From: Methylobacterium adhaesivum
GTDB lineage: Bacteria > Pseudomonadota > Alphaproteobacteria > Rhizobiales > Beijerinckiaceae
Assembly (NCBI RefSeq): GCF_022179065.1
Contig: NZ_BPQD01000016.1
Location: forward strand, 62,001-126,000
Direction of reading: 5' to 3'
Length of the DNA: 64,000 nucleotides
This document shows, in pieces, positions 49,401-59,219 of this stretch (positions within the stretch are counted from its first letter, which is position 1; every line of letters begins with the position of its first letter). The notes below the pieces were generated by a model that searched no databases, was not told the origin of the DNA, and was given only the letters and a program-made list of their open reading frames with translations. The position numbers and the translations under genes are program-made.

Positions 49401-49839
49401 ACTCGGCTCACTTCCTCGATCGGTGCGGCTGCGCGATGCCCGATCCTGATGATGCGTGTAACAGGGGTTAACATGGCTTCCTATGATGGGTCGGTAGGCT
49501 TGGCTACCCTTCCCCATCTGGACCGATCACATGGGAGTGATCCGCATCCGTTTCCATAGTGGCATTCCGGGAAGAGGAAAGACCGTAGGTTGACTACGGG
49601 TCGACGTGTCCACTCCGGGAGCCGGGCCGTGCACCGCCGCGCCCGTTTGCGACGACCGAGGAGAATCACTCGGCGGGGACGGATGGCCCCACGGCGCCTG
49701 CAAAGAACCGCGTCTCATCCGCGAGGAACGAGACGCAACGATTAGGGGCCGGCGAAATTTCGCACGGCCCCTGTTCGATGATGTGGGCGGCCGCGATGCG
49801 GTCCGCCGAGTGGGTCCCGGTCGACGGACCGGTGGCCGG
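49401..49839. other. Intergenic region between phytochrome and hppA, no gene seen
   Basis: No convincing gene. It includes the promoter/leader of the phytochrome operon next to 49401-49560 and the 3' side of hppA. At about 49743-49772 an inverted repeat (AGGGGCCG...CGGCCCCT) encloses the palindrome GCGAAATTTCGC and could form a long hairpin after hppA on the - strand, though without a clear T-run. Confidence 0.5.
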
Positions 49840-51987
49840 TCAGGAATGCGCCAGCACGGCCAGAAGCAGCAGGGCGATGATGTTGGTGATCTTGATCGCG
49901 GGGTTAACGGCGGGGCCGGCCGTGTCCTTGTAGGGGTCGCCCACGGTGTCGCCGGTCACGGCCGCCTTGTGTGCCTCCGAGCCCTTGCCGCCGTGATGCC
50001 CGTCCTCGATGTACTTCTTGGCATTGTCCCAGGCGCCGCCGCCCGAAGTCATCGAGATCGCGACGTAGAGACCGGTGAGGATGACGCCGAGGAGTGACGC
50101 GCCGACGGTGGCGAAGGCCTGGCTTTTGCCCGCGATGGCCTGGATCACGAAGAACAGCACCACGGGCGACAGGACCGGCAGAAGCGAGGGCAGGATCATC
50201 TCCTTGATCGCCGCGCGGGTGAGCATGTCGACGGCCCGGCCGTAATCCGGCCGGTCGGTGCCGGCCATGATGCCGGGCTTCTCGCGGAACTGGCGCCGGA
50301 CCTCCTCGACGACGGCGCCGGCCGCACGCCCCACCGCCGTCATCGCCATGCCGCCGAACAGGAACGGGATGAGACCGCCGATGAGCAGGCCGACGACCAC
50401 GAAGGGGTTCGACAGGGAGAAATCGACGGTGACGCCCTGGAAGAACCGGTACTGCGTCGGGCTGGCATTCGCGATGAAGTAGTTCAGATCCGACGTATAG
50501 GCCGCGAACAGCACCAGGGCGCCGAGGCCCGCCGAACCGATGGCGTAGCCCTTCGTCACCGCCTTGGTGGTGTTGCCGACAGCGTCGAGGGCGTCCGTGG
50601 ACTTGCGGACCTCGGGCGGCAGGCCCGCCATCTCGGCGATGCCGCCGGCATTGTCGGTGACCGGGCCGAAGGCGTCGAGCGCCACGATGAAACCGGCCAA
50701 TGCCAGCATGGCGGTGACCGCGATGGCGATGCCGAACAGGCCCGCCAGGGAATAAGTGGCGATGATGCCCGCCACGATGACGAGGGCCGGCAGCGCCGTC
50801 GATTCCAGGGAGACCGCCAGGCCCTGGATCACGTTGGTGCCGTGGCCCGTCACCGAGGCGTCGGCGATGGATTTGACCGGACGGAAGTTGGTGCCGGTGT
50901 AGTACTCGGTGATCACCACGATGAGCGCCGTGATGACGAGGCCGATGACGGCGCAGCCGAGGAGACCACCCGACGTGAAGCTCACCCCGGCATTGGTGGT
51001 GAACGTCGTCGAGAAACCGCCGAACAGGGCGACGTTGACGAGGGCGATCGCGCCGACGGAGAGCACGCCGGCAGTGATCAGCCCCTTGTAGAGGGCGCCC
51101 ATGATCGACTGGTTAGCCCCGAGCCTGACCGCGTAGGTGCCCGCGATGGAGGTGAGGATGCAGGCCGAGCCGATGGCCAGGGGATAGAGCAGCATCGCCT
51201 CGAGGACGTTGCGGCCGGCGATGTCCGTCTGGCCGGAGAAGAAGATCGCCGCCAGCACCATGGTGGCGACCACGGTCACCGCGTAGGTCTCGAACAGGTC
51301 GGCGGCCATGCCGGCACAATCGCCGACATTGTCGCCGACGTTGTCCGCGATGGTGGCGGGGTTGCGCGGGTCGTCCTCCGGAATCCCGGCCTCGACCTTG
51401 CCGACGAGGTCGCCGCCGACATCGGCGCCTTTGGTGAAGATGCCGCCGCCGAGGCGCGCGAAGATCGAGATGAGCGAGGCGCCGAAGCCCAGGGCCACGA
51501 GGGCGTCGATGACGTCGCGGCTCGCCGGGGCGAGGCCGGCGATGCGGGTGAGGTAGGCGTAATAGAGCGCGACGCCGAGGAGGGCGAGGCCGGCGACGAA
51601 CATGCCGGTGACGGCACCCGACTTGAACGCCACGTCGAGGCCGGCCCCCAGGGATGTCGAGGCGGCCTGAGCGGTGCGGACGTTGGCCCGCACGGATACG
51701 TTCATGCCGATGAACCCGGCCGCGCCGGAGAGAACCGCGCCGATGAGGAAGCCGATGGCGACCTTGAGGCCGAGGAAGAAGGCGAGAGCCACGAACAACA
51801 CGAGGCCTACGACCGCGATGGTGGCGTATTGGCGGCGGAGATACGCCTGGGCCCCCTCGGCGATGGCGCCCGCGATCTCCTGCATGCGCTGGGTGCCGGC
51901 ATCGCGCCGGAGGACGTCGTTGATGGTGACGATGCCGTAGGCGACGGCGCAGAGCCCGCCCAGGACGATCAGCAGCAATGCGGTCAT
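49840..51987 (-). CDS. hppA: Membrane-bound proton-translocating pyrophosphatase
   Basis: A 715-residue polytopic protein from ATG 51987, with about 15-16 hydrophobic segments. The pyrophosphate-binding site is [20 protein letters not shown] followed by [36 protein letters not shown] carries Lys in the position that marks K+-independent proton pumps (Ala there in K+-dependent ones). The enzyme uses pyrophosphate hydrolysis to pump H+ across the inner or an acidocalcisome-like membrane, saving energy under stress. Monocistronic. A 10-bp direct repeat is found in its upstream region. Confidence 0.97.
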   Translation of the reverse strand: MTALLLIVLGGLCAVAYGIVTINDVLRRDAGTQRMQEIAGAIAEGAQAYLRRQYATIAVVGLVLFVALAFFLGLKVAIGFLIGAVLSGAAGFIGMNVSVRANVRTAQAASTSLGAGLDVAFKSGAVTGMFVAGLALLGVALYYAYLTRIAGLAPASRDVIDALVALGFGASLISIFARLGGGIFTKGADVGGDLVGKVEAGIPEDDPRNPATIADNVGDNVGDCAGMAADLFETYAVTVVATMVLAAIFFSGQTDIAGRNVLEAMLLYPLAIGSACILTSIAGTYAVRLGANQSIMGALYKGLITAGVLSVGAIALVNVALFGGFSTTFTTNAGVSFTSGGLLGCAVIGLVITALIVVITEYYTGTNFRPVKSIADASVTGHGTNVIQGLAVSLESTALPALVIVAGIIATYSLAGLFGIAIAVTAMLALAGFIVALDAFGPVTDNAGGIAEMAGLPPEVRKSTDALDAVGNTTKAVTKGYAIGSAGLGALVLFAAYTSDLNYFIANASPTQYRFFQGVTVDFSLSNPFVVVGLLIGGLIPFLFGGMAMTAVGRAAGAVVEEVRRQFREKPGIMAGTDRPDYGRAVDMLTRAAIKEMILPSLLPVLSPVVLFFVIQAIAGKSQAFATVGASLLGVILTGLYVAISMTSGGGAWDNAKKYIEDGHHGGKGSEAHKAAVTGDTVGDPYKDTAGPAVNPAIKITNIIALLLLAVLAHS

Positions 51988-52369
51988 TCGTACCGTCCTT
52001 GAGTGATCTCGAGATGATCCGTCCACCGTCGTGCTTGGCTGGGTTTTTTCGACCTTGATCGAGCCATGGGACGTGACGCCCGACGGTGTGATTGCATTCC
52101 TCCCCGGAACTGCCCTCCTTAGGTGCCAAACTTCGCCGTAAAGCGCAAATAGACAATCGCACTTCACACCACGGATATTGGTGCATTGCACAATCGCACG
52201 AAGATTTCGCGTGATTGAGCTTGCTCGAGGGGGCCTGCAGCGTCCGCCTGGGGGATGAAACCGGACGTTCTCCGGTACAGGACTTTTACGGTGCCTCGCA
52301 GACATCGCGATCAGCGGCCGCTCCTGCCCGGGGCGAACCCTGCGCAGCGGGCGTGCCGTGACCGGCCGG
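51988..52369. other. Leader/promoter region of hppA
   Basis: This 382-bp region between the O-antigen ligase-like gene and hppA... lies upstream of hppA on the - strand in 51988-52240 and downstream toward the ligase-like gene thereafter. It is AT-richer around 52130-52210 than its surroundings, as expected for a promoter, and holds the direct repeat described separately. No gene is seen. Confidence 0.5.
52153..52199. repeat. 10-bp direct repeat upstream of hppA
   Basis: ACAATCGCAC occurs at 52153-52162 and again at 52190-52199, a period of 37 bp, within the AT-richer part of the hppA upstream region. Two equal sites at this distance suit a regulator binding on about the same face of DNA. 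Which regulator is unknown. Confidence 0.45.
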
Positions 52370-53653
52370 TCAGGAAACCCGGGTGCTCGCCGTGTCGATC
52401 TCGGAAGGACGGGCGCGCCAGGCGAGGCGTGCGGCCTCCAGACCCCAGATCATCCCGAGCATCATGTAGACGTGGCGCCACTTCTCGATATCGATCTGGA
52501 ACGCCTGCAAGAAGAACATGAACAGGGCTGGCCAGGCGATCTGGGCGTGGCGGCGGAACGGCGTGTCCTGCCGCATCAGGCGGAACCCGACGAACCCCGT
52601 CGCCAGCACGAGGCCGATGAACACCACGCCGCCGACCCATCCGCCGTTGGCGAAGCTGCCGATGTAAGAATTGTGGGGTTCGAGACCGAAATTCAGGCGC
52701 CAGCGCAGGGGCCCCATCCCGAGGGGATCCTCGATGAGCATGCCGAGGCCACGAATCTGGTTGCCGAAGCGGCCGGTCTCGCCCTCGTCGTAATCCTGCG
52801 CGAGCGACGCGCGCTTGGAGAACATCTCCGCCGTGTCGCCAATGGACAGGAGGCCGACGATGGCGAGTCCCGTGCCAAGGGCGGCCACCGTCGTCAGCAC
52901 GACGATCCGCCGACGCAGGGCGACCGAGCCGGTGGAGCGGAAGATCGCGAACACCATCAGGCCGACGGCGACGAGGGAACCGCCCCAGGAGCCCCGGGAG
53001 AACGACAGGAAGATGCCGGCCACGATCACGAGGAGCATCGCGAGGGAGACGAGGGGCCGGCGGGCACTGCCGACGAGGAGCCCGTGCATGAGGTAGAGGG
53101 CGCCCAAGGTCAGGAACGAGCCGAACACGTTGGGGTCCTGGAACGTGCCCGACGCGCGCCCGTACTTGTAGAACAGGTCCTCCGTCGGGATGTAGCCGAA
53201 ATAGCCCACGATGCCGAAGGCGCTGGAGAGCAGGCAGCTCGCAACATAGGTCTTCAGGACGAGTTCCATGCGCGCGCGGGTGTCGTCGGCAAACAGCATG
53301 GCGAAGAACACGCCGGTGACGGCGAGGTAGGCGAGTTGCACCGTCCAGGCGACGGAGAGCGGCTGGTCGAGATACGGCAGCAGGGCGACGACGATGGCCC
53401 CGACATAGAGCACGAGCAGCCCGACGAACGGCACGAGACCGCGATGCAGGCGCAGGCCCAGGCAGAGCCAGAGGAGGATCGTCGGGATCGCCACGACGTC
53501 GTAGGGCGAGGTGTCGGAGAAGGCGAAGCAGGCGAAGAACACGAACGCCACGAGGAGCAGCGTCGCGAAGCCCCGGATCACCGACAGGATCGGGATGTTG
53601 GCCCAGGCCCCGGCCTGCCAGCGCGACGGGAGGGGCGCGATCGTGGACGCCAT
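52370..53653 (-). CDS. O-antigen ligase/polymerase-like membrane protein (Wzy_C type)
   Basis: A 427-residue protein with about 10-12 membrane segments. The conserved periplasmic loop is seen as [20 protein letters not shown] and, later, [20 protein letters not shown], where the P-H-N-S motif followed by a Gly-rich span is typical of the Wzy_C family. These proteins join or polymerise glycan repeat units carried on undecaprenyl phosphate, in the periplasm. It lies 91 bp after murD on the same strand, where ftsW is expected in other genomes, but it lacks SEDS motifs. The exact glycan is unknown. Confidence 0.85.
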   Translation of the reverse strand: MASTIAPLPSRWQAGAWANIPILSVIRGFATLLLVAFVFFACFAFSDTSPYDVVAIPTILLWLCLGLRLHRGLVPFVGLLVLYVGAIVVALLPYLDQPLSVAWTVQLAYLAVTGVFFAMLFADDTRARMELVLKTYVASCLLSSAFGIVGYFGYIPTEDLFYKYGRASGTFQDPNVFGSFLTLGALYLMHGLLVGSARRPLVSLAMLLVIVAGIFLSFSRGSWGGSLVAVGLMVFAIFRSTGSVALRRRIVVLTTVAALGTGLAIVGLLSIGDTAEMFSKRASLAQDYDEGETGRFGNQIRGLGMLIEDPLGMGPLRWRLNFGLEPHNSYIGSFANGGWVGGVVFIGLVLATGFVGFRLMRQDTPFRRHAQIAWPALFMFFLQAFQIDIEKWRHVYMMLGMIWGLEAARLAWRARPSEIDTASTRVS

Positions 53654-53744
53654 CGGTCTGCTCCGGCGGACCGGTGGACAGTCCGTTCCTCAAAGGCGCA
53701 TCAGACACCCAAGAGGTTGAGACTTCGCGAAGGCCGCCCTCCCC

Positions 53745-55103
53745 TCAGGCCGACGCCTTCACCAGGGCGCGGAACTGATCGCCGCGATCCTCAAAGCTCC
53801 GGAACTGGTCGTAGGAGGCGCAGGCCGGCGAGAGCAGGACCACGGGCTCGGGTGCGGGCGACCGGGACGCGGCCTCGGCCGCCGCCCGGGTTGCCACGTC
53901 GAGGGTGCCGCAGCGCGTGTAGGGCACCCGGCCCTCCAGGGTGGCCGCGAAGGCGTCCGTCGCCGCCCCGATGAGGTAGGCGTGGGCGACCCGGTCGAAC
54001 AGCGGCGCCAGGGGTTCGATGCCGCCGGCCTTCGCCTTGCCGCCGAGAATCCAGTGGATGTCGTGGAAGGCGGTCAGAGCCTTGTCCGTCGAGTCGGCGT
54101 TGGTCGCCTTTGAATCGTTGACGAACAGCACGCGACCGCGTCGTCCCACCTCCTCCATCCGGTGAGGCAGGCCGGGAAAGCTCCTCAGCCCCGCCGCGAT
54201 GGCCTCCGGCCCGAGGCCGAGGGCGCGGACCACGGCGATGGCCACGGCGGCGTTCTGCCAATTGTGGGCGCCGCGCAGGGTGCCGATGCCCGTGAGATCG
54301 GCAAGCCGCGCCCCGTCCGAACCGAACACCGCGCCGTCGTGCGCGGCAAGGCCGCCCTCCGGCGCCACGTCCCCAACATGGACGCGCACGACGGGCCCCG
54401 TGAGCGCATCGGCGATGGCGCGGCTCGGCGCGTCGTCGATCCCGACGACGGCGAGGTCCGAGCCCGCGACGAGGCGGGCCTTGATGGCTGCGTAGAGGTC
54501 CAGGGTCCCGTGCCGGTCGAGGTGGTCCGGGGTGACGTTGAGGAGCACGCCGACGCTCGGCGCCAGCGACGGCGTCAGGTCGATCTGGAACGACGACAGC
54601 TCGATGACGTGGACCCGGTCCTGCGCGGGGGGCGCCAGGGACAGGATCGCGGTGCCGATGTTGCCGCCCATCTGCACGTCGCGGCCCGCCTGCGCGAGGA
54701 GGTGGGCGATGAGCGCCGTGGTGGTGGACTTGCCGTTGGTGCCCGTGATGGCGACGAAGGGCGCGCCCGGCGCGATCCGGGCGCGCTCGCGGCAGAACAG
54801 TTCGATGTCGCCGATGATCGGGACGCCGGCGGCTTGGGCGCGCTCCACGGTCCAGTGCGGAACCGGATGGGTGAGCGGCACCCCGGGGGCCAGGACAAGG
54901 GCGGCGAAGTCCGACCAGTCGGCGTCGCGCAGATCGGCCGTGGCGATCCCCTGCGCGGTGGCCCGCGCCATGCTGTCGGGATTGTCGTCGCAGGCCAGGA
55001 CCCGCGCGCCGCCGGCCTTCAGGGCGAGGGCCGTGGCGAGGCCGGAGCCGCCGAGGCCGAACAGGGCGACCGAGCGGCCGGTGAAGGTCGTGACGGGGGT
55101 CAT
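53745..55103 (-). CDS. murD: UDP-N-acetylmuramoyl-L-alanine--D-glutamate ligase
   Basis: A 452-residue protein from ATG 55103. It has a Rossmann N-terminus ([20 protein letters not shown]), the Mur ligase P-loop ([20 protein letters not shown]), the central [20 protein letters not shown] and the C-terminal [20 protein letters not shown] and [20 protein letters not shown], the last being the MurD signature. It adds D-glutamate to UDP-MurNAc-L-Ala in the cytoplasm. It overlaps mraY by 1 nt (TGATG). It is the last wall-synthesis gene in this run. Confidence 0.97.
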   Translation of the reverse strand: MTPVTTFTGRSVALFGLGGSGLATALALKAGGARVLACDDNPDSMARATAQGIATADLRDADWSDFAALVLAPGVPLTHPVPHWTVERAQAAGVPIIGDIELFCRERARIAPGAPFVAITGTNGKSTTTALIAHLLAQAGRDVQMGGNIGTAILSLAPPAQDRVHVIELSSFQIDLTPSLAPSVGVLLNVTPDHLDRHGTLDLYAAIKARLVAGSDLAVVGIDDAPSRAIADALTGPVVRVHVGDVAPEGGLAAHDGAVFGSDGARLADLTGIGTLRGAHNWQNAAVAIAVVRALGLGPEAIAAGLRSFPGLPHRMEEVGRRGRVLFVNDSKATNADSTDKALTAFHDIHWILGGKAKAGGIEPLAPLFDRVAHAYLIGAATDAFAATLEGRVPYTRCGTLDVATRAAAEAASRSPAPEPVVLLSPACASYDQFRSFEDRGDQFRALVKASA

Positions 55104-56188
55104 CAGCGCAGCTTCAGGGTGGCGAGGCCGGCCAGCGCCAGGATCACGGCGATGATCCAGAACCGGATCACGACCTGCGGCTCCTTCCAACCTTTCTGCT
55201 CGAAATGGTGGTGAATCGGCGCCATGCGGAACACCCGCTTACCCGTGAGCTTGAACGAGGCGACTTGGATGATGACCGACATCATCTCCAGCACGAACAG
55301 ACCGCCCACGATGGCGAGCACGATCTCATGCTTGGTGGCCACCGCGACGGTGCCGAGCAGACCGCCCAGGGCCAGGGAGCCAGTGTCGCCCATGAAGATC
55401 TGCGCGGGCGGCGCGTTGAACCACAGGAAGCCGAGACCCGCCCCGATCACCGCGCCGCAGATCACCGCGAGTTCGCCGGTGTCACGGACGTAGTTCACCT
55501 GAAGGTAGCCGGCGGTGAAGACGTTGCCCACGAGGTAGGCGATGACGCCGAAGGTGCCGCAGGCGATCATCACCGGTACGATGGCGAGACCGTCGAGGCC
55601 GTCGGTCATGTTCACGGCGTTGCCGGCGCCGACGATGACGAAGGCGGCGAACAGCACGTAGAACCAGCCGAGGTTCAGCAGGGCGTCCTTGAAGATCGGG
55701 AAGGCGAGGTGGTTCTGCAGGGCGGGCGGCGAGTAGACCGCCATGACGGTGCAGGCGGCGATCGCGATCCCGGCCTCGAGGAGGAGGCGGAAGCGGCCCG
55801 AGAAGCCCTTGTGCGACTGCTTCGTCACCTTGAGGTAATCGTCATAGAAGCCGATGGCGCCAAACCCGAGGGTCACGGCCAGCACCACCCAAACATAGTG
55901 GTTGCGCGGGTTGGCCCAGAGCAGGATCGCCACGATGGCCCCGGCGAGGATCATCAGGCCGCCCATGGTCGGCGTGCCGCGCTTCGTCAGCAGATGCGAT
56001 TGCGGCCCGTCCTCGCGGATGGGCTGGCCCTTGCCCTGGCGCAGGCGCAGGAGCGAGATGATGAGCGGCCCGAACCAGAACACGAACAGGCCCGCCGTGA
56101 ACAGCGCGCCGCCGGTGCGGAAGGTGATGTAGCGGAAGACGTTGAGGGCCGAGAGCGTGCCGCTCAGTTCCGACAGGAGATACAGCAT
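55103..56188 (-). CDS. mraY: Phospho-N-acetylmuramoyl-pentapeptide transferase
   Basis: A 361-residue protein with about 10 membrane spans. The conserved cytoplasmic loops are [40 protein letters not shown] (DD motif) , [20 protein letters not shown] and [20 protein letters not shown], and [20 protein letters not shown] with the HHH motif. It transfers phospho-MurNAc-pentapeptide to undecaprenyl phosphate, making lipid I. Located between murF and murD, as in the standard cluster; gap to murF is 81 bp. Confidence 0.97.
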   Translation of the reverse strand: MLYLLSELSGTLSALNVFRYITFRTGGALFTAGLFVFWFGPLIISLLRLRQGKGQPIREDGPQSHLLTKRGTPTMGGLMILAGAIVAILLWANPRNHYVWVVLAVTLGFGAIGFYDDYLKVTKQSHKGFSGRFRLLLEAGIAIAACTVMAVYSPPALQNHLAFPIFKDALLNLGWFYVLFAAFVIVGAGNAVNMTDGLDGLAIVPVMIACGTFGVIAYLVGNVFTAGYLQVNYVRDTGELAVICGAVIGAGLGFLWFNAPPAQIFMGDTGSLALGGLLGTVAVATKHEIVLAIVGGLFVLEMMSVIIQVASFKLTGKRVFRMAPIHHHFEQKGWKEPQVVIRFWIIAVILALAGLATLKLR

Positions 56189-56269
56189 CCAGCACCCGGT
56201 TGCGGTTTTCGAGGAATTCCGGGCCCGGACGAGACCACGGGTCCCGCCCTCCCGGCCTTGCCGGCCGTT

Positions 56270-57742
56270 CTAGCGCGCGAGCGCCTGGACCGGGCCGGCC
56301 TGCCCGGCGTTCGCGTACCGGGCTTTGAGGGCTTCGACAATCCGGCCCATGCGGATGCTGTTCGAACCCTTGACCATCACGGCGTCGCCGGGCCGCAGGG
56401 TGGCGAGCACCGGATCCACGAGTTCACTGGACGCGGCCGCACAGGTGCCGCGCCGGCTCATGGGCAGCGCCTCGAACAGGTGGCGCATCAGGGGGCCGGC
56501 GGTGAACACGAGGTCGATCCCGGCCGCCTCGACGGCGGCAGCGAGGTCGCGGTGGTGATCCTCGCCCGAGGTCCCGAGCTCCAGCATGTCGCCGAGGACG
56601 GCGATGCGGCGCCCCCGCGAACCGGTCTCGATGGTCGAGAGGGTGGCGAGCGCCGCCCGGATGGAGGCCGGGTTGGCGTTGTAGCTCTCGTCGACGAGGA
56701 AAGCCTCGCCATCCCCGATCCGCAGGGCCGTGCGCTCGCCGCGCCCCACGGGGGGGCGCAGGGCGGCGAGCGACAGGGCCGCGAGGGCGAGATCCGCCCC
56801 AAGGGCGTGGATCACGGCCATGACGCCCAGCGAGTTCATCGCCGTGTGCCGGCCCGGCGTTCCGAGCTGGTAGGTCACCGGAATCCCCATCACCACGGCA
56901 TCGACCACGGAGAGATCGGGCCGCAGGACGATGCGCTGGGCGCGGACGTCGGCCTCCGGATGCTCGCCGAAGGTGACGACCCGCCCGGCCTTCGAGGCCT
57001 GGGCATGGGCGAGGAGCCGCGAAAAACTCGGGTTGTCGCGGTTGAGGATCGCGGTGCCGCCGTGGCGCAACCCCGAGAAGATCTCGCCCTTGGCGTCGGC
57101 GATGGCCGAAAGGGATGCGAAATGCTCGATATGCACCGGCTCGACGGTGGTCACGAGGGCGATGTCCGGCCGGACCATGGCGGTGAGCGGCACGATCTCA
57201 CGGGGGTGATTCATGCCGATCTCGAACACGCCGTAGGCAGCGTCCGCCGGCATCCGCGCCAGGGTGAGGGGCACGCCCCAATGGTTGTTGTAGGAGGCGA
57301 TGGAGGCATGGGTCGGTCCCTGCGCCGACAGGACGTGCCGCAGAGCTTCCTTCGTTCCGGTCTTGCCGACGGAGCCCGTCACTGCGACGATGCCGGCCCG
57401 GGAGCGGGCGCGGGCGGCGCGGCCGAGCGCCCGCATGGCTTCGAGGACGGGATCGTCGTCCGGACCGGACACGGCGAGGACGGCCCCCGCCCCCGCGAAC
57501 TCCGCCGCGCGTTCGGAAGCGACCACGGCGGCTCCGGCGCCGCGCGCGAGGGCATCGCGCACGAAATCGTGCCCGTCACGCGCCTCGCCGCGAATGGCGA
57601 AGAACAGGTCGCCGGGCTGCAGGCTGCGGGTATCGATGGACGCGCCGGAGATCGGCTTGGGAACGCCGTTCAGGCGGCCGCCGGTGGCGGCTTCCAAGGT
57701 CTCGGGCGTCCAGAGGGGCGCGTCGGAGGCAGTTTGGATCAT
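56270..57742 (-). CDS. murF: UDP-MurNAc-tripeptide--D-Ala-D-Ala ligase
   Basis: A 490-residue protein from ATG 57742. N-terminal substrate domain (GASIDTRSLQPGDLFFAIRG), ATPase domain with P-loop (VAVTGSVGKTGTKEALRHVL), the SYNNHWGVPLTLARMPADAA and EIGMNHPREIVPLTAMVRPD motifs, and the C-terminal FLVDESYNANPASIRAALAT, a MurF hallmark. It adds D-Ala-D-Ala to UDP-MurNAc-tripeptide in the cytoplasm. It begins 10 bp after the murE stop. Confidence 0.97.
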   Translation of the reverse strand: MIQTASDAPLWTPETLEAATGGRLNGVPKPISGASIDTRSLQPGDLFFAIRGEARDGHDFVRDALARGAGAAVVASERAAEFAGAGAVLAVSGPDDDPVLEAMRALGRAARARSRAGIVAVTGSVGKTGTKEALRHVLSAQGPTHASIASYNNHWGVPLTLARMPADAAYGVFEIGMNHPREIVPLTAMVRPDIALVTTVEPVHIEHFASLSAIADAKGEIFSGLRHGGTAILNRDNPSFSRLLAHAQASKAGRVVTFGEHPEADVRAQRIVLRPDLSVVDAVVMGIPVTYQLGTPGRHTAMNSLGVMAVIHALGADLALAALSLAALRPPVGRGERTALRIGDGEAFLVDESYNANPASIRAALATLSTIETGSRGRRIAVLGDMLELGTSGEDHHRDLAAAVEAAGIDLVFTAGPLMRHLFEALPMSRRGTCAAASSELVDPVLATLRPGDAVMVKGSNSIRMGRIVEALKARYANAGQAGPVQALAR

Positions 57743-57752
57743 AGGGTCAGGC

Positions 57753-59219
57753 TCATGCCGAGCGCTCCGCGATCGCCGCCCGGAGCACGGCGTGATCCGA
57801 GAAAGGCAGGACGGTTGTGCCCACGATCTGGCCGGTTTCATGGCCCTTGCCGGCCACCACGAGGACATCGCCAGGCGACAAGCCCCGCACCGCCGTGCGG
57901 ATCGCCTCGGCGCGGTCGCCGATCTCGGTGGCGTCCGGCGCCGCCACCAGGATCTCGGCGCGGATCGCCGCCGGGTCTTCCGAGCGCGGGTTGTCGTCGG
58001 TGACGATGGTCCAGTCAGCGGCCCGCGCCGCGATGGCGCCCATGAGTGGGCGCTTGCCCCGGTCGCGGTCGCCACCACAGCCGAACACGCAGACGAGGCG
58101 CCCCGTCACGAACGGCCGCAGGGCCGCCAGAACCCCTTCGAGGGCCTCTGGCTTATGGGCGTAATCAACGAGGCAGAGGGCGCCATTCGTTTCGCCGATG
58201 CGCTCCATGCGCCCGGGCACGCCGGTGAGGTATTCCAGCGCCGCGACGACGCCGGCCGGATCGGCCTCCCCGGCGGGATTCGCGAGAGCGAGGCCGGCGG
58301 CCAGGAGGGCATTCTCGACCTGGAACCCACCCACCAGGGGCAGGCGGACCGTGTACTCCGTCGGTCCCCCGGCACCGGGGGCGATGAGATGGAGGTGCTG
58401 GCAGAATCCGTCCGTTCGCGCCGACAGGAGGCGCACGGTCTCGCCGCCGGTCCCCGTGGTGCGCAAGGAGAGGCCACGCGCGAGGGCGGCGGCGGCCACC
58501 ACCTTGGCGAAGGCGCCGTCGGCGTTGATCACCGCCGGAATGCCGGGCTGGGCCAAGCAGGTGAACAGGCGCAGCTTGGCCGCGAGGTAATCGTCGAGGG
58601 TGTTGTGATAGTCGAGGTGGTCGCGCCCGAGATTGGTGAATCCGACGGCGGAAAGCGCGACACCGTCGAGGCGACGCTGCTCGATGCCGTGGGAGGACGC
58701 CTCCATGGCAAGCGCCTCGATGCCGTCGTCGGCCAGCCGCGCCAGGGTCGCGTGCAGGGTGACGGGGTCCGGTGTCGTGAGCGAGCCGTAGCTGGCCCCG
58801 CGATTGGTGACGATCCCCACTGTTCCGAGGCTCGCCGCCTCGCATCCGAGGCGGGACAGGATCTGGCGGACGAAATCGGTGACGGAACTCTTGCCGCTGG
58901 TGCCGGTGACGGCCACGATGTGGGCCGGCTGGCGCCCAGAGAACCGGCTCGCCGCGAGGGCGAGGCTGCGGCGCACGTCCTCGACCGCGATGTAGGGCAC
59001 CGACGCGGTGCCCTCCGGCCGGGGCCCCTCCCCCACCACGGCGACGGCGCCGGCCGCGACGGCACCGGCCGCGAAGCGGCGCCCGTTCGCAACGGTGCCG
59101 GGCACCGCCACGAACACCGAGCCGGGCACGACGTTTCGCGAATCGGCCGTCAGGCCGGTGACCGGGGTGGCATCGTCCGCGGCCTCCGGGAACAGGCCGC
59201 CGAGGGTCGCGGTGCTCAT
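57753..59219 (-). CDS. murE: UDP-MurNAc-L-Ala-D-Glu:meso-diaminopimelate ligase
   Basis: A 488-residue protein from ATG 59219. The N-terminus carries GLTADSRNVVPGSVFVAVPG; the P-loop VAVTGTSGKSSVTDFVRQIL is at about 103-122; MEASSHGIEQRRLDGVALSA and GRDHLDYHNTLDDYLAAKLR are central. The C-terminal DNPRSEDPAAIRAEI contains the DNPR motif that selects meso-diaminopimelate over lysine. It overlaps ftsI by ATGA. Cytoplasmic step of peptidoglycan precursor synthesis. Confidence 0.97.
   Translation of the reverse strand: MSTATLGGLFPEAADDATPVTGLTADSRNVVPGSVFVAVPGTVANGRRFAAGAVAAGAVAVVGEGPRPEGTASVPYIAVEDVRRSLALAASRFSGRQPAHIVAVTGTSGKSSVTDFVRQILSRLGCEAASLGTVGIVTNRGASYGSLTTPDPVTLHATLARLADDGIEALAMEASSHGIEQRRLDGVALSAVGFTNLGRDHLDYHNTLDDYLAAKLRLFTCLAQPGIPAVINADGAFAKVVAAAALARGLSLRTTGTGGETVRLLSARTDGFCQHLHLIAPGAGGPTEYTVRLPLVGGFQVENALLAAGLALANPAGEADPAGVVAALEYLTGVPGRMERIGETNGALCLVDYAHKPEALEGVLAALRPFVTGRLVCVFGCGGDRDRGKRPLMGAIAARAADWTIVTDDNPRSEDPAAIRAEILVAAPDATEIGDRAEAIRTAVRGLSPGDVLVVAGKGHETGQIVGTTVLPFSDHAVLRAAIAERSA

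Noticed and set aside
52370-53653. FtsW in its usual place after murD
   Set aside because: The protein has the PHNS loop and topology of O-antigen ligases and lacks SEDS motifs.
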